Shown: piece by piece, positions 18,561-27,536 of the stretch
How the letters are laid out: each line of letters opens with the position of its first letter
Numbering within the stretch: position 1 is the first letter of the stretch
NCBI RefSeq assembly: GCF_006345825.1
Contig: NZ_VCIX01000087.1
Span: forward strand, 248,202-312,201
Reading direction: 5' to 3'
Length of the DNA: 64,000 nucleotides
DNA from: Paenibacillus paridis
Lineage (GTDB): Bacteria > Bacillota > Bacilli > Paenibacillales > Paenibacillaceae
Translations under genes and position numbers: made by a program
The notes under the pieces: model-generated
The model's input: only the letters and a program-made list of their open reading frames with translations
The model's database searches: none
What the model was told of the DNA's origin: nothing

Positions 18561-18580
18561 GAGAAAATGGGCGCTGCCCA
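18561..18580 (-). terminator. Weak terminator after sortase gene
   Basis: A short TGGGC-agc-GCCCA stem followed by TTTTCT on the minus strand, 5 bases past the sortase stop and directly before the gerE promoter. The stem is only 5 bp. Confidence 0.4.
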
Positions 18581-18584
18581 CCGC

Positions 18585-19241
18585 TTACATCTTAGCGTGG
18601 ATAATCAAGCGGTGGGTCGGGTTTACAATGGGGTCGCAGGTGATCAAAGTGAGCAGTTTGTCTTTGTTATTGTAATTAAGCACGGATACATCGGTTGGCT
18701 CTACAATCGAGACTTTATAAACCGTGTAGGTATACGTTTGGTCCTTCGTTTCCACCACGATTTTATCGCCAACGGCAACTTCGCCAAGGCGGTTGAACAG
18801 CCGGCCCTTAGCGCGCATCCGATGTCCGGCAATTGCGGCATTGCCTACCTCCCCGATCGCTGTCGTTTCCTTCAAATGGGCAGTGGCGGACTTCATGTTT
18901 TTTTGGGTCGCTCCCTCTACAACAGGCAGCTTAAGCTTTATTTTGTCGATCTTTAAAGTAGCGATAGACGCAATCTTCTGCGCAACCGGAGCCGTTGTAG
19001 GCGCGTCTGTAGGCGTACTGACAACAGGCACATCCGTGGCTCCGGATTCCTCGTTAAATAGCTCTGTCAGTTGCTCATACTGCTGCTGAGCTTGCTGCTG
19101 GGCCGTTTCATCGAAGGTCGCATCTTCCCACTCCGCCATCAGCTTATCCTGCTGGCGGTTGTCATACCATTCGCTTGCTTTCGGATAAAGCAGAATAAGA
19201 AGGCCAATGACGACTAAGGTATAGGATAATATTCTCTTCAT
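18585..19241 (-). CDS. Class D sortase
   Basis: A 218-residue membrane-anchored transpeptidase. There is an N-terminal signal-anchor (LVVIGLLILLYP), a variable Ala/Thr/Pro-rich stem (to about residue 87), and then the sortase barrel starting IATLKIDKIKLKLPVVEG. The catalytic triad is visible: His in IAGHRM, Cys in LTLITCDP and Arg in HRLIIHAK. Sortases join surface proteins with an LPxTG-like signal to peptidoglycan. No sortase substrate with such a signal is encoded in this window. It follows GtrA by 15 bases on the same strand, so it may be the last gene of the surface-glycan transcript. Confidence 0.9.
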   Translation of the reverse strand: MKRILSYTLVVIGLLILLYPKASEWYDNRQQDKLMAEWEDATFDETAQQQAQQQYEQLTELFNEESGATDVPVVSTPTDAPTTAPVAQKIASIATLKIDKIKLKLPVVEGATQKNMKSATAHLKETTAIGEVGNAAIAGHRMRAKGRLFNRLGEVAVGDKIVVETKDQTYTYTVYKVSIVEPTDVSVLNYNNKDKLLTLITCDPIVNPTHRLIIHAKM

Positions 19242-19256
19242 CTTTCCCGCCTTCCG

Positions 19257-19697
19257 CTAACTGCTCCCTGTCTGCGGCCTATTCCCTGTAAACACCCATT
19301 TTTTGCTTCCATAAAAATTCAGCGCAACGGTAATTACCGTTACGATAACTTTGGAGACGAGCTCGCCCAGCCCCCACCACTCGGTGAACGCAGCGAGAAG
19401 AACAAGCGTAATGCCAAGCAATAGGCCATTCCAAACGATAAACCTGATACTCGTCTTGAACTGCTGTGGCTTTGAGTCCTGTAAGTCTTTTTTGCCCTTA
19501 CCAAAAGTATATCGGCTGTTCAATACGAAGCTGTTAATCATACCGGCGCCATATGCAATCACCTGTGCTGCCAAATAGTAAGTCCCAGCCCATATTAGAA
19601 TCGTAAACATTAAAAAATCGATCGCCGTATTGAGCAGCCCAACCAGATTAAAGGTTATAAATTGGATCAAGAGTTTTCTGTTGGAGCCTTTAGACAT
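19257..19697 (-). CDS. GtrA-family membrane protein (polyprenyl-phospho-sugar flippase)
   Basis: A 146-residue protein with four membrane segments. FITFNLVGLLNTAIDFLMF, the FVLNSRYTFGK loop and the ending NFYGSKKWVF are GtrA hallmarks. GtrA proteins are thought to move undecaprenyl-phosphate-linked sugars to the outer face of the membrane. It overlaps the preceding glycosyltransferase gene by 8 bp, the usual GtrB-GtrA pairing: GtrB loads the sugar, GtrA flips it, and a GT-C enzyme uses it outside. Confidence 0.9.
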   Translation of the reverse strand: MSKGSNRKLLIQFITFNLVGLLNTAIDFLMFTILIWAGTYYLAAQVIAYGAGMINSFVLNSRYTFGKGKKDLQDSKPQQFKTSIRFIVWNGLLLGITLVLLAAFTEWWGLGELVSKVIVTVITVALNFYGSKKWVFTGNRPQTGSS

Positions 19698-20691
19698 ATT
19701 CCTTCATCCGATCCGAATCTTGGGCAGAGACTGGCTGATTACCCTCAAGCTCCGAGAAACCTTGAACCTCCCGCACAATATAAAGCGGCCTGTTTTTGGA
19801 TTCGTCATATATGCGGCCAATATATTCGCCGATGATGCCAAGCAGAATAAGAATAATACCATTGAATAACAGATTCATTGCAACAATCGATGCCCATCCC
19901 GCAATCGTGCTCCCCGTAAACAGCTTTTGGAAAATAACGACCAGCAAATAAAGGAAGCTCGTCATCGACAGCGTAAAGCCAATGTACGTTGCGATCTTAA
20001 GCGGCTTGTAGGAGAAGGAAGTGATTCCGTCAATGGCAAAAGCGATCATTTTCTTAAGCGGATATTTGGTTTCGCCGGCGAAGCGCTCCTCGCGCTCATA
20101 TTCCACCATCGTCTGCCTGAAGCCGATCCAGCTCACCAAGCCGCGCACGAAGCGGTTCTTCTCTTTCAAGCCGCGCAGCACGTCGCACACTTTCCGGTCA
20201 ATAAGACGGAAATCTCCCGTATCGACGGGAATATCCACATTCGTCAGGCTGCGCAAGGTACGGTAAAACAGCTTGGCGGTCAGCTTCTTGAATACCGTCT
20301 CGCCCTTGCGCTTAAGCCGTTTTCCGTATACGACCTCATAGCCTTCCTTCCACTTCGCAATCATATCCAGAATCACCTCAGGAGGGTCCTGAAGGTCCGC
20401 GTCAATGACGACGATCGCATCGCCCTTGGCGTAATCCATCCCGGCGGAAATGGCAATTTGATGACCGAAATTACGTGAGAAATTCACGAGCCGGACGTTC
20501 GGATCAAAATCACAGATCATGGATATCAATTCTACTGTCCGGTCCTTGCTGCCATCATTGACAAATATAAGCTCATAGGGCTCATCTGCACTGTCCATCA
20601 CTAGCTTCAAACGCTCATACGTATGCTCGATAACCTCTTCTTCGTTGTACATGGGAACGATCACGCTGTATTTCACTGCCACTTGTTTCAT
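19690..20691 (-). CDS. GtrB/DPM1-like polyprenyl-phosphate glycosyltransferase (GT2)
   Basis: A 333-residue GT2 enzyme. The catalytic domain has YSVIVPMYNEEEVI, FVNDGSKDRT and the DxD motif in VVIDADLQDPPEVI; VDTGDFRLIDRKV and RFVRGLVSWIGF are typical of GtrB. Two C-terminal membrane segments (residues about 228-300) anchor it. It moves a hexose from a nucleotide donor to undecaprenyl phosphate on the inner face. It lies between the GT-C fusion gene (15 bases upstream) and GtrA, which suggests a three-step surface glycosylation pathway. The sugar is not known. Confidence 0.92.
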   Translation of the reverse strand: MKQVAVKYSVIVPMYNEEEVIEHTYERLKLVMDSADEPYELIFVNDGSKDRTVELISMICDFDPNVRLVNFSRNFGHQIAISAGMDYAKGDAIVVIDADLQDPPEVILDMIAKWKEGYEVVYGKRLKRKGETVFKKLTAKLFYRTLRSLTNVDIPVDTGDFRLIDRKVCDVLRGLKEKNRFVRGLVSWIGFRQTMVEYEREERFAGETKYPLKKMIAFAIDGITSFSYKPLKIATYIGFTLSMTSFLYLLVVIFQKLFTGSTIAGWASIVAMNLLFNGIILILLGIIGEYIGRIYDESKNRPLYIVREVQGFSELEGNQPVSAQDSDRMKEYV

Positions 20692-20706
20692 CCGAATGCC
20701 CCTTTC

Positions 20707-23700
20707 TTAAAATAACCAGCTTGGAAACCAGCGCAGAACATGCTCCACATACCAACTAGGCACGGTCATACCGGAAAGAGCGGGATAATACAGAATAAAC
20801 AATACAATAGAACCCGCCAAGAAAAGATTTCGCACGCGACTGAAGCTTGGCTTTTTCTCTTCAATGATTTTAAACATATACACCAGACTCAAAATGATAA
20901 ATGGCACCATTGCAAAATAGTGATAAAGGAACGTCAAGCGGGTAACCAGCATCCAAGGCACATACTGGGCCAGGAAAGCGATCCAAATGGTATACATCGC
21001 TTTGTCTTTCCGCTTGATACTTATCCATATGGTTGCCACCATTGCAAAAATGCCTGCCCACCAAATGAGTGGATTGCCCATTGCCACAATCGTCGATTTC
21101 ATGCCTTCAGCCATGTTGTCGCCAGAATAATACCACACGGGTCTCTTCATAAATGGCCATTCCCACCACGAGGAGGAAAACGGATGCGTGGATACCAGGT
21201 TACTATGGTAACTGAACATATGCTTCTGATAATCAATAAAGCTCTTCACCGTATAGCCTTCATCCATGACAGTTAGAACCGGAATATAGGACAGGGCATA
21301 AATCGTGAGCGGAATGACAATATAGAAAACAAGACATACGGCGAGCGTAATCACCGTATAACGCGGGAATACGTTTACGATATGCTGGAGCCTGTCTTTG
21401 CTAAAGGCGGGGTCAGGCGTCTTGCCCTTGCGCAGCACACGCTTCGCGGCGGCATATTCCTTGTACCGGTCAAATAAAGACAAACCTAGCATGACCGCTA
21501 GTCCTGCGCCTCCATACAACACGATCCACTTGGATGCGACGCCTACTCCGAAGAACAGGCCCGCAAGGAACAGCGGCAGCAGCGTTGTACTCAGCTTTAC
21601 CTTGTAAAAGCTTAACGAATAATATTTGTGCATGAAATAGAACATCAGCATGATGAAGAATACGCCGTAGACATCAATGGTCGCTATTCTCGTTTGCGTA
21701 AAATGCATGAAATCCGCCGCGAACAACGCAGCTGCAAGTCCGGCGTACAGGCTGCTCTTGAACAACCTTCTAGCCATCAAATACATCAAAGGCAGCATGG
21801 CGATTCCAAATAGCGTACCCGCGATGCGCCAGCCGAACGGATTCAGGCCAAAGAGCTTGATTCCGATCGCGATAATGATTTTGCCAAGAGGCGGATGCGT
21901 ATTCTCGTACGCTACGATATGCTCGATGTGCTCATAAGCCGTCCGCGCATGATAGATTTCATCGAAATAGGAACCGTTCATATAGGTCGCATCATATTTA
22001 ACGAGCTGCTGCTCATCGAAGAGCAGCGAAACGCTGCCTCGCTTGGCTTCCCCTGCTTGCTCTTCATTGATACCGACGATTGGAAGCGGCGTTTTGTTGC
22101 CTTGCTCATAAATCGCCATTTCGTGCATCGAGAAGCCAGTCTGAACCGTGGTCAGCTTCACGAACCTTGCCTGGAGGGCAGCCGGCTGGGTATTCCAGGT
22201 AAAGACAGCCACATGGCTGCTGTCGACCTCCATAACATTATCCCAATCCGTTCCGTTTTGGCTGAATTCGTATTTGTATTTGCCGGTACCGACACCGCCG
22301 AAGCTGTTGATCTTCTCTAGCTGCTTCACCCCGCCTAAGTCAACATAAAAGCTTTCGCCAACCGCCGCCGGCTGCCAGGCCGTTGTCGGTCCCTTCATCT
22401 CGCCTAGTTGAAATAGCGCTACGAATGCATAGATAAGGGTCACAGCACCCATCCAAATCCAATCTTTGCGCTCCAGACGCTTCCTCTCGGGCTTCACTCT
22501 AGAGATAGCTTCCGCTTTATGGTCCGATAGAGCCTCGTCATCCGCCTGCTTAAGTTCTTCTTCCGTTACAGGCTTGATCAGTACTACTCTTCCTCGTACA
22601 TATTTATCATATCCGATATAAAACATGTAAAGCATCAGACCAATATTTGCCAACGAACACAATAACACGATGCCGTTAAACGGAACGTTCGTCGTCACTT
22701 TGCTGTAATCAAGCACATACGCGATATTAATATAAGTCGTTAAGCTGAATCCGAAATAAACCATCAGCATTCGGCGGTCGAGCGTCTGCAGGAATGCGAA
22801 AACCCCAAGCAGCAGCACCGGAAACAGATAACGCTCATGCATTTTGGTGACACCCATAAATACGATAATGATAAGCACCATCGCGATAAAAAACACACGC
22901 TTAGACGTATCCTTGTCTTGTTTTCGCAAGAAGAAATAGGCTGCACCCACCACTGCTGCGAGAATGAAAATGGCTCCCCACGTCTGGAACGAGAACAGCA
23001 GCCATGTATCGGTAATCGGCTTCCAATTCGCGTTGCTCAGCGCATAAAGATTAAAGGCATTCAAGGTCGCATACGGATACGAGGAGAGCGTCCCCTTGTA
23101 CAAATGAAACAGTCCGGCGAGCCCGCCATTGCCCCAGAAGAACGGGAGCGCCAGCAAGATAAAAGTAGCAAAGCCATAGATCGCGCTGATCGCCACCTGC
23201 TTCCATTCCTTGTAATGCCATACACGGTACAAGAGCCAGAGCAGCAGCACTGGCGTAAAGATGAACGCCTGAGGCTTAATTAGCGCTGCAATCGCGAACC
23301 ATACAGAGGCTCGTGCAATTTTATTTTCCGCAAGCCCGTGGATAGATAGGACAAGAACGAGCGCAAAGATCGAATCTACTTGTCCCCACGCGGCCGAATC
23401 AACGAGAACGGCCGGGTTGAACAAATAAAGCAGCGCAAGCGATAAGGCTACCGAATAGCCCGCTTTTTTCTTCCCGATTCGGAATACCATATACGCCGCT
23501 GCGAGATCAGCCAGCATCGCCGGCATTTTGAACAAAAGCATCGCCGCATTAGAGCCTGAATCCAATGACAGCATATTTTTGATAAGGCCTAAAAGATAAA
23601 GGATATAAATATAGCCTGGCGGGTAATCTACGAACATGCCCGTATGGTAAAAGCCGGAAAGCCCCTGCTTCGCCGCTTGATCGGCCCAAGCCATGAACAA

Positions 23701-24528
23701 GGCAATATCATTGGCGTAGCCTTTGCTTGAAACGGCGATCCATAGCCGCACTGCTAACGCCACTACAAAAATTAGAGCAAATAGGACCTGATGCAAATGA
23801 GGCTTCTCATCGAGCCAAGTTCGCTCGCGGAGCAATTTTCTATAAATCAAAGCAAAAAACAAGCTGAACAGCACTGCAAATAGAACCAATGGGACAACAG
23901 AGACCGTTGTATCGGAAGGATCAGCGCCTTGGCCTGTATCCGTAGCAACCAAACTGAATACCTCTGCGCCCGACGGTGCCTTCGAAACCTTCTCTACGCT
24001 GACGTCATCGAAGTATGCTTTGCCTGTATTAATGCTGCCATAGCCGCCAAGGCTGGCTCCGAATGTAATGCTCTTCTGATCCTTCCCTGTTTTGGCGTAG
24101 AAGGAAATATAAGCCCACTTCCCACCCGTGTCTTTCACTTCGGGATAGCTGACCGCAACGCCGTCCACAAAAAAATGCGCACCCGCTGCATCCGGGCCGA
24201 TCTGCTCGGTCTTTACGTAGCCGGAAAGCTTGTATGTAGATTTCGGTTTGACCGTAATCACCTGTGTCCAACGCGAATGGTTGGCTTCCTTATTTTCAAG
24301 CACCGCGGAATAGGTGCCTGTATGCGCTTCGGTATTGTCGAGCGTGTACGAAGTGATATGCTCGTCCTTCAAATAAGCGTCATGCTGCCAATCTGCCGGA
24401 GCTCCCTCCGTCACGTTTTCAAAGCTGTCATTTTTCAATAGATTGCTAGCGGCATGGCCGATGACCGCTGGCCATAGAAGGGCTAGGAGAAGGATGGTTA
24501 TTGTAGCGCGACTAAACTTGTTTATCAT
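20707..24528 (-). CDS. Multidomain GT-C/PMT glycosyltransferase with two carbohydrate-binding-like domains
   Basis: A 1273-residue membrane protein. I start it at the ATG 24526-24528, which gives a proper signal peptide (INKFSRATITILLLALLWP, then HAASN) and has GAGGTG 12 bases upstream; an open frame runs 73 codons further. Order of parts: an N-terminal beta-sandwich resembling CBM4/9 (NLLKNDSFEN to AYFDDVSVEKV); a first GT-C membrane block with the acidic loop MFVDYPPGYIYILYLLG; a discoidin-like segment (FYVDLGGVKQLEKINSFGG, RFVKLTTVQTGFSMHEMAIY); and a second GT-C block of protein-O-mannosyltransferase type with FDEIYHARTAYEHI and ENTHPPLGK. GT-C enzymes use lipid-linked sugars outside the membrane, which fits the GtrB/GtrA genes downstream. 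Two catalytic blocks in one chain is unusual. Confidence 0.85.
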   Translation of the reverse strand: MINKFSRATITILLLALLWPAVIGHAASNLLKNDSFENVTEGAPADWQHDAYLKDEHITSYTLDNTEAHTGTYSAVLENKEANHSRWTQVITVKPKSTYKLSGYVKTEQIGPDAAGAHFFVDGVAVSYPEVKDTGGKWAYISFYAKTGKDQKSITFGASLGGYGSINTGKAYFDDVSVEKVSKAPSGAEVFSLVATDTGQGADPSDTTVSVVPLVLFAVLFSLFFALIYRKLLRERTWLDEKPHLHQVLFALIFVVALAVRLWIAVSSKGYANDIALFMAWADQAAKQGLSGFYHTGMFVDYPPGYIYILYLLGLIKNMLSLDSGSNAAMLLFKMPAMLADLAAAYMVFRIGKKKAGYSVALSLALLYLFNPAVLVDSAAWGQVDSIFALVLVLSIHGLAENKIARASVWFAIAALIKPQAFIFTPVLLLWLLYRVWHYKEWKQVAISAIYGFATFILLALPFFWGNGGLAGLFHLYKGTLSSYPYATLNAFNLYALSNANWKPITDTWLLFSFQTWGAIFILAAVVGAAYFFLRKQDKDTSKRVFFIAMVLIIIVFMGVTKMHERYLFPVLLLGVFAFLQTLDRRMLMVYFGFSLTTYINIAYVLDYSKVTTNVPFNGIVLLCSLANIGLMLYMFYIGYDKYVRGRVVLIKPVTEEELKQADDEALSDHKAEAISRVKPERKRLERKDWIWMGAVTLIYAFVALFQLGEMKGPTTAWQPAAVGESFYVDLGGVKQLEKINSFGGVGTGKYKYEFSQNGTDWDNVMEVDSSHVAVFTWNTQPAALQARFVKLTTVQTGFSMHEMAIYEQGNKTPLPIVGINEEQAGEAKRGSVSLLFDEQQLVKYDATYMNGSYFDEIYHARTAYEHIEHIVAYENTHPPLGKIIIAIGIKLFGLNPFGWRIAGTLFGIAMLPLMYLMARRLFKSSLYAGLAAALFAADFMHFTQTRIATIDVYGVFFIMLMFYFMHKYYSLSFYKVKLSTTLLPLFLAGLFFGVGVASKWIVLYGGAGLAVMLGLSLFDRYKEYAAAKRVLRKGKTPDPAFSKDRLQHIVNVFPRYTVITLAVCLVFYIVIPLTIYALSYIPVLTVMDEGYTVKSFIDYQKHMFSYHSNLVSTHPFSSSWWEWPFMKRPVWYYSGDNMAEGMKSTIVAMGNPLIWWAGIFAMVATIWISIKRKDKAMYTIWIAFLAQYVPWMLVTRLTFLYHYFAMVPFIILSLVYMFKIIEEKKPSFSRVRNLFLAGSIVLFILYYPALSGMTVPSWYVEHVLRWFPSWLF

Positions 24529-24679
24529 CGTTCCGTTTTCCACCTCATATTCGAATAAAATTGCCGATTTCATTGCATTCTCTAACTTAACTCTATGTGA
24601 AAATAAACGGATGGTCAATGAAAAAAACATTTTTACACCGCTTTTGGAAGAATGCCAAAATACGCTCCTGAACACAAGA

Positions 24680-24724
24680 AGAAACGGCTTCGCCGTCCTA
24701 TGCCAGAGGAGGGTATCCGTTTCT
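24680..24724. repeat. Intergenic hairpin element, copy 1
   Basis: AGAAACGG pairs with CCGTTTCT around a core TTCGCCGTCCTATGCC. The core pattern recurs at 44169-44208. On the minus strand it lies between the dehydrogenase-like gene and the GT-C fusion, with only a weak T-run after it. The gap 24529-24747 holds no gene. Confidence 0.5.
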
Positions 24725-24747
24725 CGTAGAAATGGAAGACTATTCAT

Positions 24748-25698
24748 TTAAACGAAGGGTCTGAGTCCTCCCTTCCCGTCAGCAATGCCGACGATTTCCG
24801 AGAGATTTCTTATATCGGCAACGACGATATCCCCTTGCTTGCCAATGACGCCTCCCGCGACGTAGTTTCGGCCTGCGATGCATGCGGTTCCCGCAACGTG
24901 CTTGATAAAGTGCTCCGTATTCAGAATCGCATCGATCACATAAGAGAACGCAAGCCGGACATCGAGCCGGATAACGGTCAGTCCTATTTGCCTTGCCGCG
25001 GCAATGCCATCCTCCTTGACCGTCCCGATTCCGCCATCCACGATAACCGCCTGATTAGCCAGCGAACGCACTTCTGCCTCCCCTATGACAGGGAACCCTT
25101 GCGTAAATCCTACCAGAACCTGTGCTTCCTTCACGCATAAAGACAGGTCCGGTTCATTGTAGACCCGGCCCTGGGTATGCCTGGGCATGATTGCATTTAG
25201 CGCCTGCGCAATAAGTTCTCCTTTATCGTCTCTTCGGCTGATAAACACGTAAGCGCCCCTCTCCGCAAACGTGAGCGCCAGCTTCGAGCCCAGATTCCCC
25301 GCCCCAACGATCGACACTTTTCTTCCCGCCAATGTCGGAGCAAGCTCATGAATTAGAAGGTCGCACGCCAGCGCCGTAATATCGTTCCCTTTATAGGTTT
25401 TGATGCCACTGAGGAATACGCTGCTTCTGGCGACTGCGACAAAATCGCCGGCTTCCTTCGTTTTTGCTTCTGCGTCAATAAAAATATAGTCTACTTTCCC
25501 GTCTGCGTATGCACAGATCTCTTGCACATATTTTTGCTCGCCGACGATATAATAGCAAGCGACAAACCGTTCGGATTCCCTCGCGGGGCCGCGTAGAAAC
25601 GGAGGATTGTCATGCTTCGCCGTTGATCCGATAATGGCAATCGACAGCCGGTTGCTTTCTTTTGCTTTCTGTACGCATTCATCAATCCCTGCCTTCAC
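24748..25698 (-). CDS. Rossmann-fold NAD(P)-binding protein, function unknown
   Basis: A 316-residue soluble protein. The dinucleotide-binding turn is clear in RKVSIVGAGNLGSKLALTF followed by an Arg-Arg (FISRRDD) that suggests NADP. The N-terminal half looks like a second alpha/beta domain (LSIAIIGSTAKHDNPPF). The layout resembles the amino-acid dehydrogenase, DpaA and methylene-THF dehydrogenase fold, but I cannot assign a substrate. GTG start in a GTGA overlap with the CapD-like gene, so it is part of the gmd-manC-capD operon and may act on the nucleotide sugar or on another precursor of the same glycan. I did not recognise a catalytic signature. Confidence 0.7.
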   Translation of the reverse strand: MKAGIDECVQKAKESNRLSIAIIGSTAKHDNPPFLRGPARESERFVACYYIVGEQKYVQEICAYADGKVDYIFIDAEAKTKEAGDFVAVARSSVFLSGIKTYKGNDITALACDLLIHELAPTLAGRKVSIVGAGNLGSKLALTFAERGAYVFISRRDDKGELIAQALNAIMPRHTQGRVYNEPDLSLCVKEAQVLVGFTQGFPVIGEAEVRSLANQAVIVDGGIGTVKEDGIAAARQIGLTVIRLDVRLAFSYVIDAILNTEHFIKHVAGTACIAGRNYVAGGVIGKQGDIVVADIRNLSEIVGIADGKGGLRPFV

Positions 25699-27536
25699 AA
25701 AGCATCGCCAGACTCATCACGGTCAGAGCCATATTTCCTGAGAAGGCTTCCGAGTATTTCCTTCACATGGTCCGGCTCTTGAATAAGCGCATCCTTGAGC
25801 TTCTGGATATCTGCTTGCAGCTGGCCTTCATCAATCTTTCTTGGGGAAGCGATAAAGATCCGGGGGTGCTGGCTTGGCAAAATTTTCTCCTTTTCATAAA
25901 ATAACGATTCAGACAGCTTTTCGCCTGGACGCATGCCCGTGAACACGATTTTCATCTCCTTCTCAGGCTCATAACCCGCAAAGCGGATCAGCGCTTTCGC
26001 AAGATCAACGATTTTGACCGGCTTGCCCATATCGAGCACGAAAATTTCTCCGCCCTTGGATAGGGCTCCCGCTTGCAGAACGAGATGAACCGCCTCGGGG
26101 ATCGTCATAAAATAGCGGACCATTTCCGGATGCGTCACCGTAACCGGTCCCCCTGCCGCAATTTGCTTCTTAAAGATCGGAATAACGCTGCCCCTGCTCT
26201 CCAATACATTGCCAAACCGTACAATAGAGAACGTTGTCGCGCTATGCTTAGACTTCATTTGTACGATCATTTCTGCCAGCCGCTTCGTCATCCCCATCAC
26301 ATTAACGGGTTCGACCGCTTTGTCCGTGGAGATGCAGACAAAGCGCTGAACGCCGCTTTTCACCGCTTGCTCCGCGACATTCATCGTGCCAAATACATTG
26401 TTCCTCACCGCTGCGGACGGATTATTTTCCATGAGGGGAACATGCTTATGGGCGGCTGCGTGGAATACGATTGAAGGCTGGTGACGATGGAATACATGCT
26501 CCACCTCAATCGGATTCTGAATGTCTGCAATGACGCTAGTGATCCGCAGGGCCGGATATCGCTCTCTCATGATTCCCTCGATCAGATGAATGCTGTTCTC
26601 GCCGTGTCCTAGCAAAATAATGCTCTCAGGAGCGCACTTCGCTACTTGGTTGACGAGTTCGCCGCCTATGGAGCCGCCCGCTCCGGTAATCAGTACGATG
26701 TTACCTTTTATATAGCTCTGCGCATCAATTAACGAGTCATTAATCATTTCCCTGCCGAGAAGCTCTTTAACGTCGATTTCATTTACCTTGCCTCCGGCAT
26801 GCCTGCCGAGCAGCATATCCTGCATGCGGGGCAATATCCTCACTTCAGCTGGCGTTTGCTTGCAGATCGACGTGATCCGGCTCAGCTCCCCGCTTTCTGC
26901 CGACGGTATGGCGATCAAGATATCCGTAATGCCATGTGTGCTGACGAGCCTAGGTATATCCGAAGTTTTCCCGAGTACCCTAATCCCATAAATCTCGTAG
27001 TTCTGCTTCTTATCATTATCATCGATAAAGCCGAAGGGCGATAATCCCGCAACATCATGCAGGAGTAGGTATTTTGCGGCAATCGTGCCCGCAGCTCCTG
27101 CTCCTACAATTAACGCCTTTTTCTTCGAGGGCTTTAAAGCCGGGCTGTGCTCCTGCGGCTTCATCGCAGCAAGGCGAATGCCGCCAAGCAGTACCATAGA
27201 GGCTAAAGCAAGCACGATTAGCATGGAAGCTGAGAAACGGCTTTCCGCAAAGAAAACGAGTAATACGGCATAAAGCGCAGTCGATAGCGTAATGGACTTT
27301 AACACGCCAAGCAGCTCCAAGATTCCAGCATACTTCCACAGGGTTTTATACGATTTACTAACAACCAGAAAGAAATAGCTCATCGCTATAAACGAGCCGG
27401 CAAGCACATAATCTACCGCATTCAGCGACCAAAGCGGCAGCCCGTCATAAATTAAGAAGAAAGCATAGAGCCAGCTTCCGACAAGCAGCATGTTATCGAT
27501 GATGGATAAGACCAGCATCCTTCTTCTATAGGTCAT
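25695..27536 (-). CDS. CapD/FlaA1-like nucleotide-sugar 4,6-dehydratase, membrane-bound
   Basis: A 613-residue protein with four N-terminal membrane segments, a CoA-binding-like Rossmann domain (KKALIVGAGAAGTIAAKYL) and a C-terminal extended SDR domain (ITGAGGSIGGELV). The catalytic region reads STDKAVEPVNVMGMTKR: the usual Tyr is Met (MxxxK), as in FlaA1/PglF-type dehydratases. These act on UDP-GlcNAc to give 4-keto-6-deoxy sugars. I use the ATG at 27534-27536 with GGTGGAG upstream; it overlaps manC by 11 bp. Its place after gmd and manC puts it in the activated-sugar operon. Confidence 0.9.
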   Translation of the reverse strand: MTYRRRMLVLSIIDNMLLVGSWLYAFFLIYDGLPLWSLNAVDYVLAGSFIAMSYFFLVVSKSYKTLWKYAGILELLGVLKSITLSTALYAVLLVFFAESRFSASMLIVLALASMVLLGGIRLAAMKPQEHSPALKPSKKKALIVGAGAAGTIAAKYLLLHDVAGLSPFGFIDDNDKKQNYEIYGIRVLGKTSDIPRLVSTHGITDILIAIPSAESGELSRITSICKQTPAEVRILPRMQDMLLGRHAGGKVNEIDVKELLGREMINDSLIDAQSYIKGNIVLITGAGGSIGGELVNQVAKCAPESIILLGHGENSIHLIEGIMRERYPALRITSVIADIQNPIEVEHVFHRHQPSIVFHAAAHKHVPLMENNPSAAVRNNVFGTMNVAEQAVKSGVQRFVCISTDKAVEPVNVMGMTKRLAEMIVQMKSKHSATTFSIVRFGNVLESRGSVIPIFKKQIAAGGPVTVTHPEMVRYFMTIPEAVHLVLQAGALSKGGEIFVLDMGKPVKIVDLAKALIRFAGYEPEKEMKIVFTGMRPGEKLSESLFYEKEKILPSQHPRIFIASPRKIDEGQLQADIQKLKDALIQEPDHVKEILGSLLRKYGSDRDESGDAL

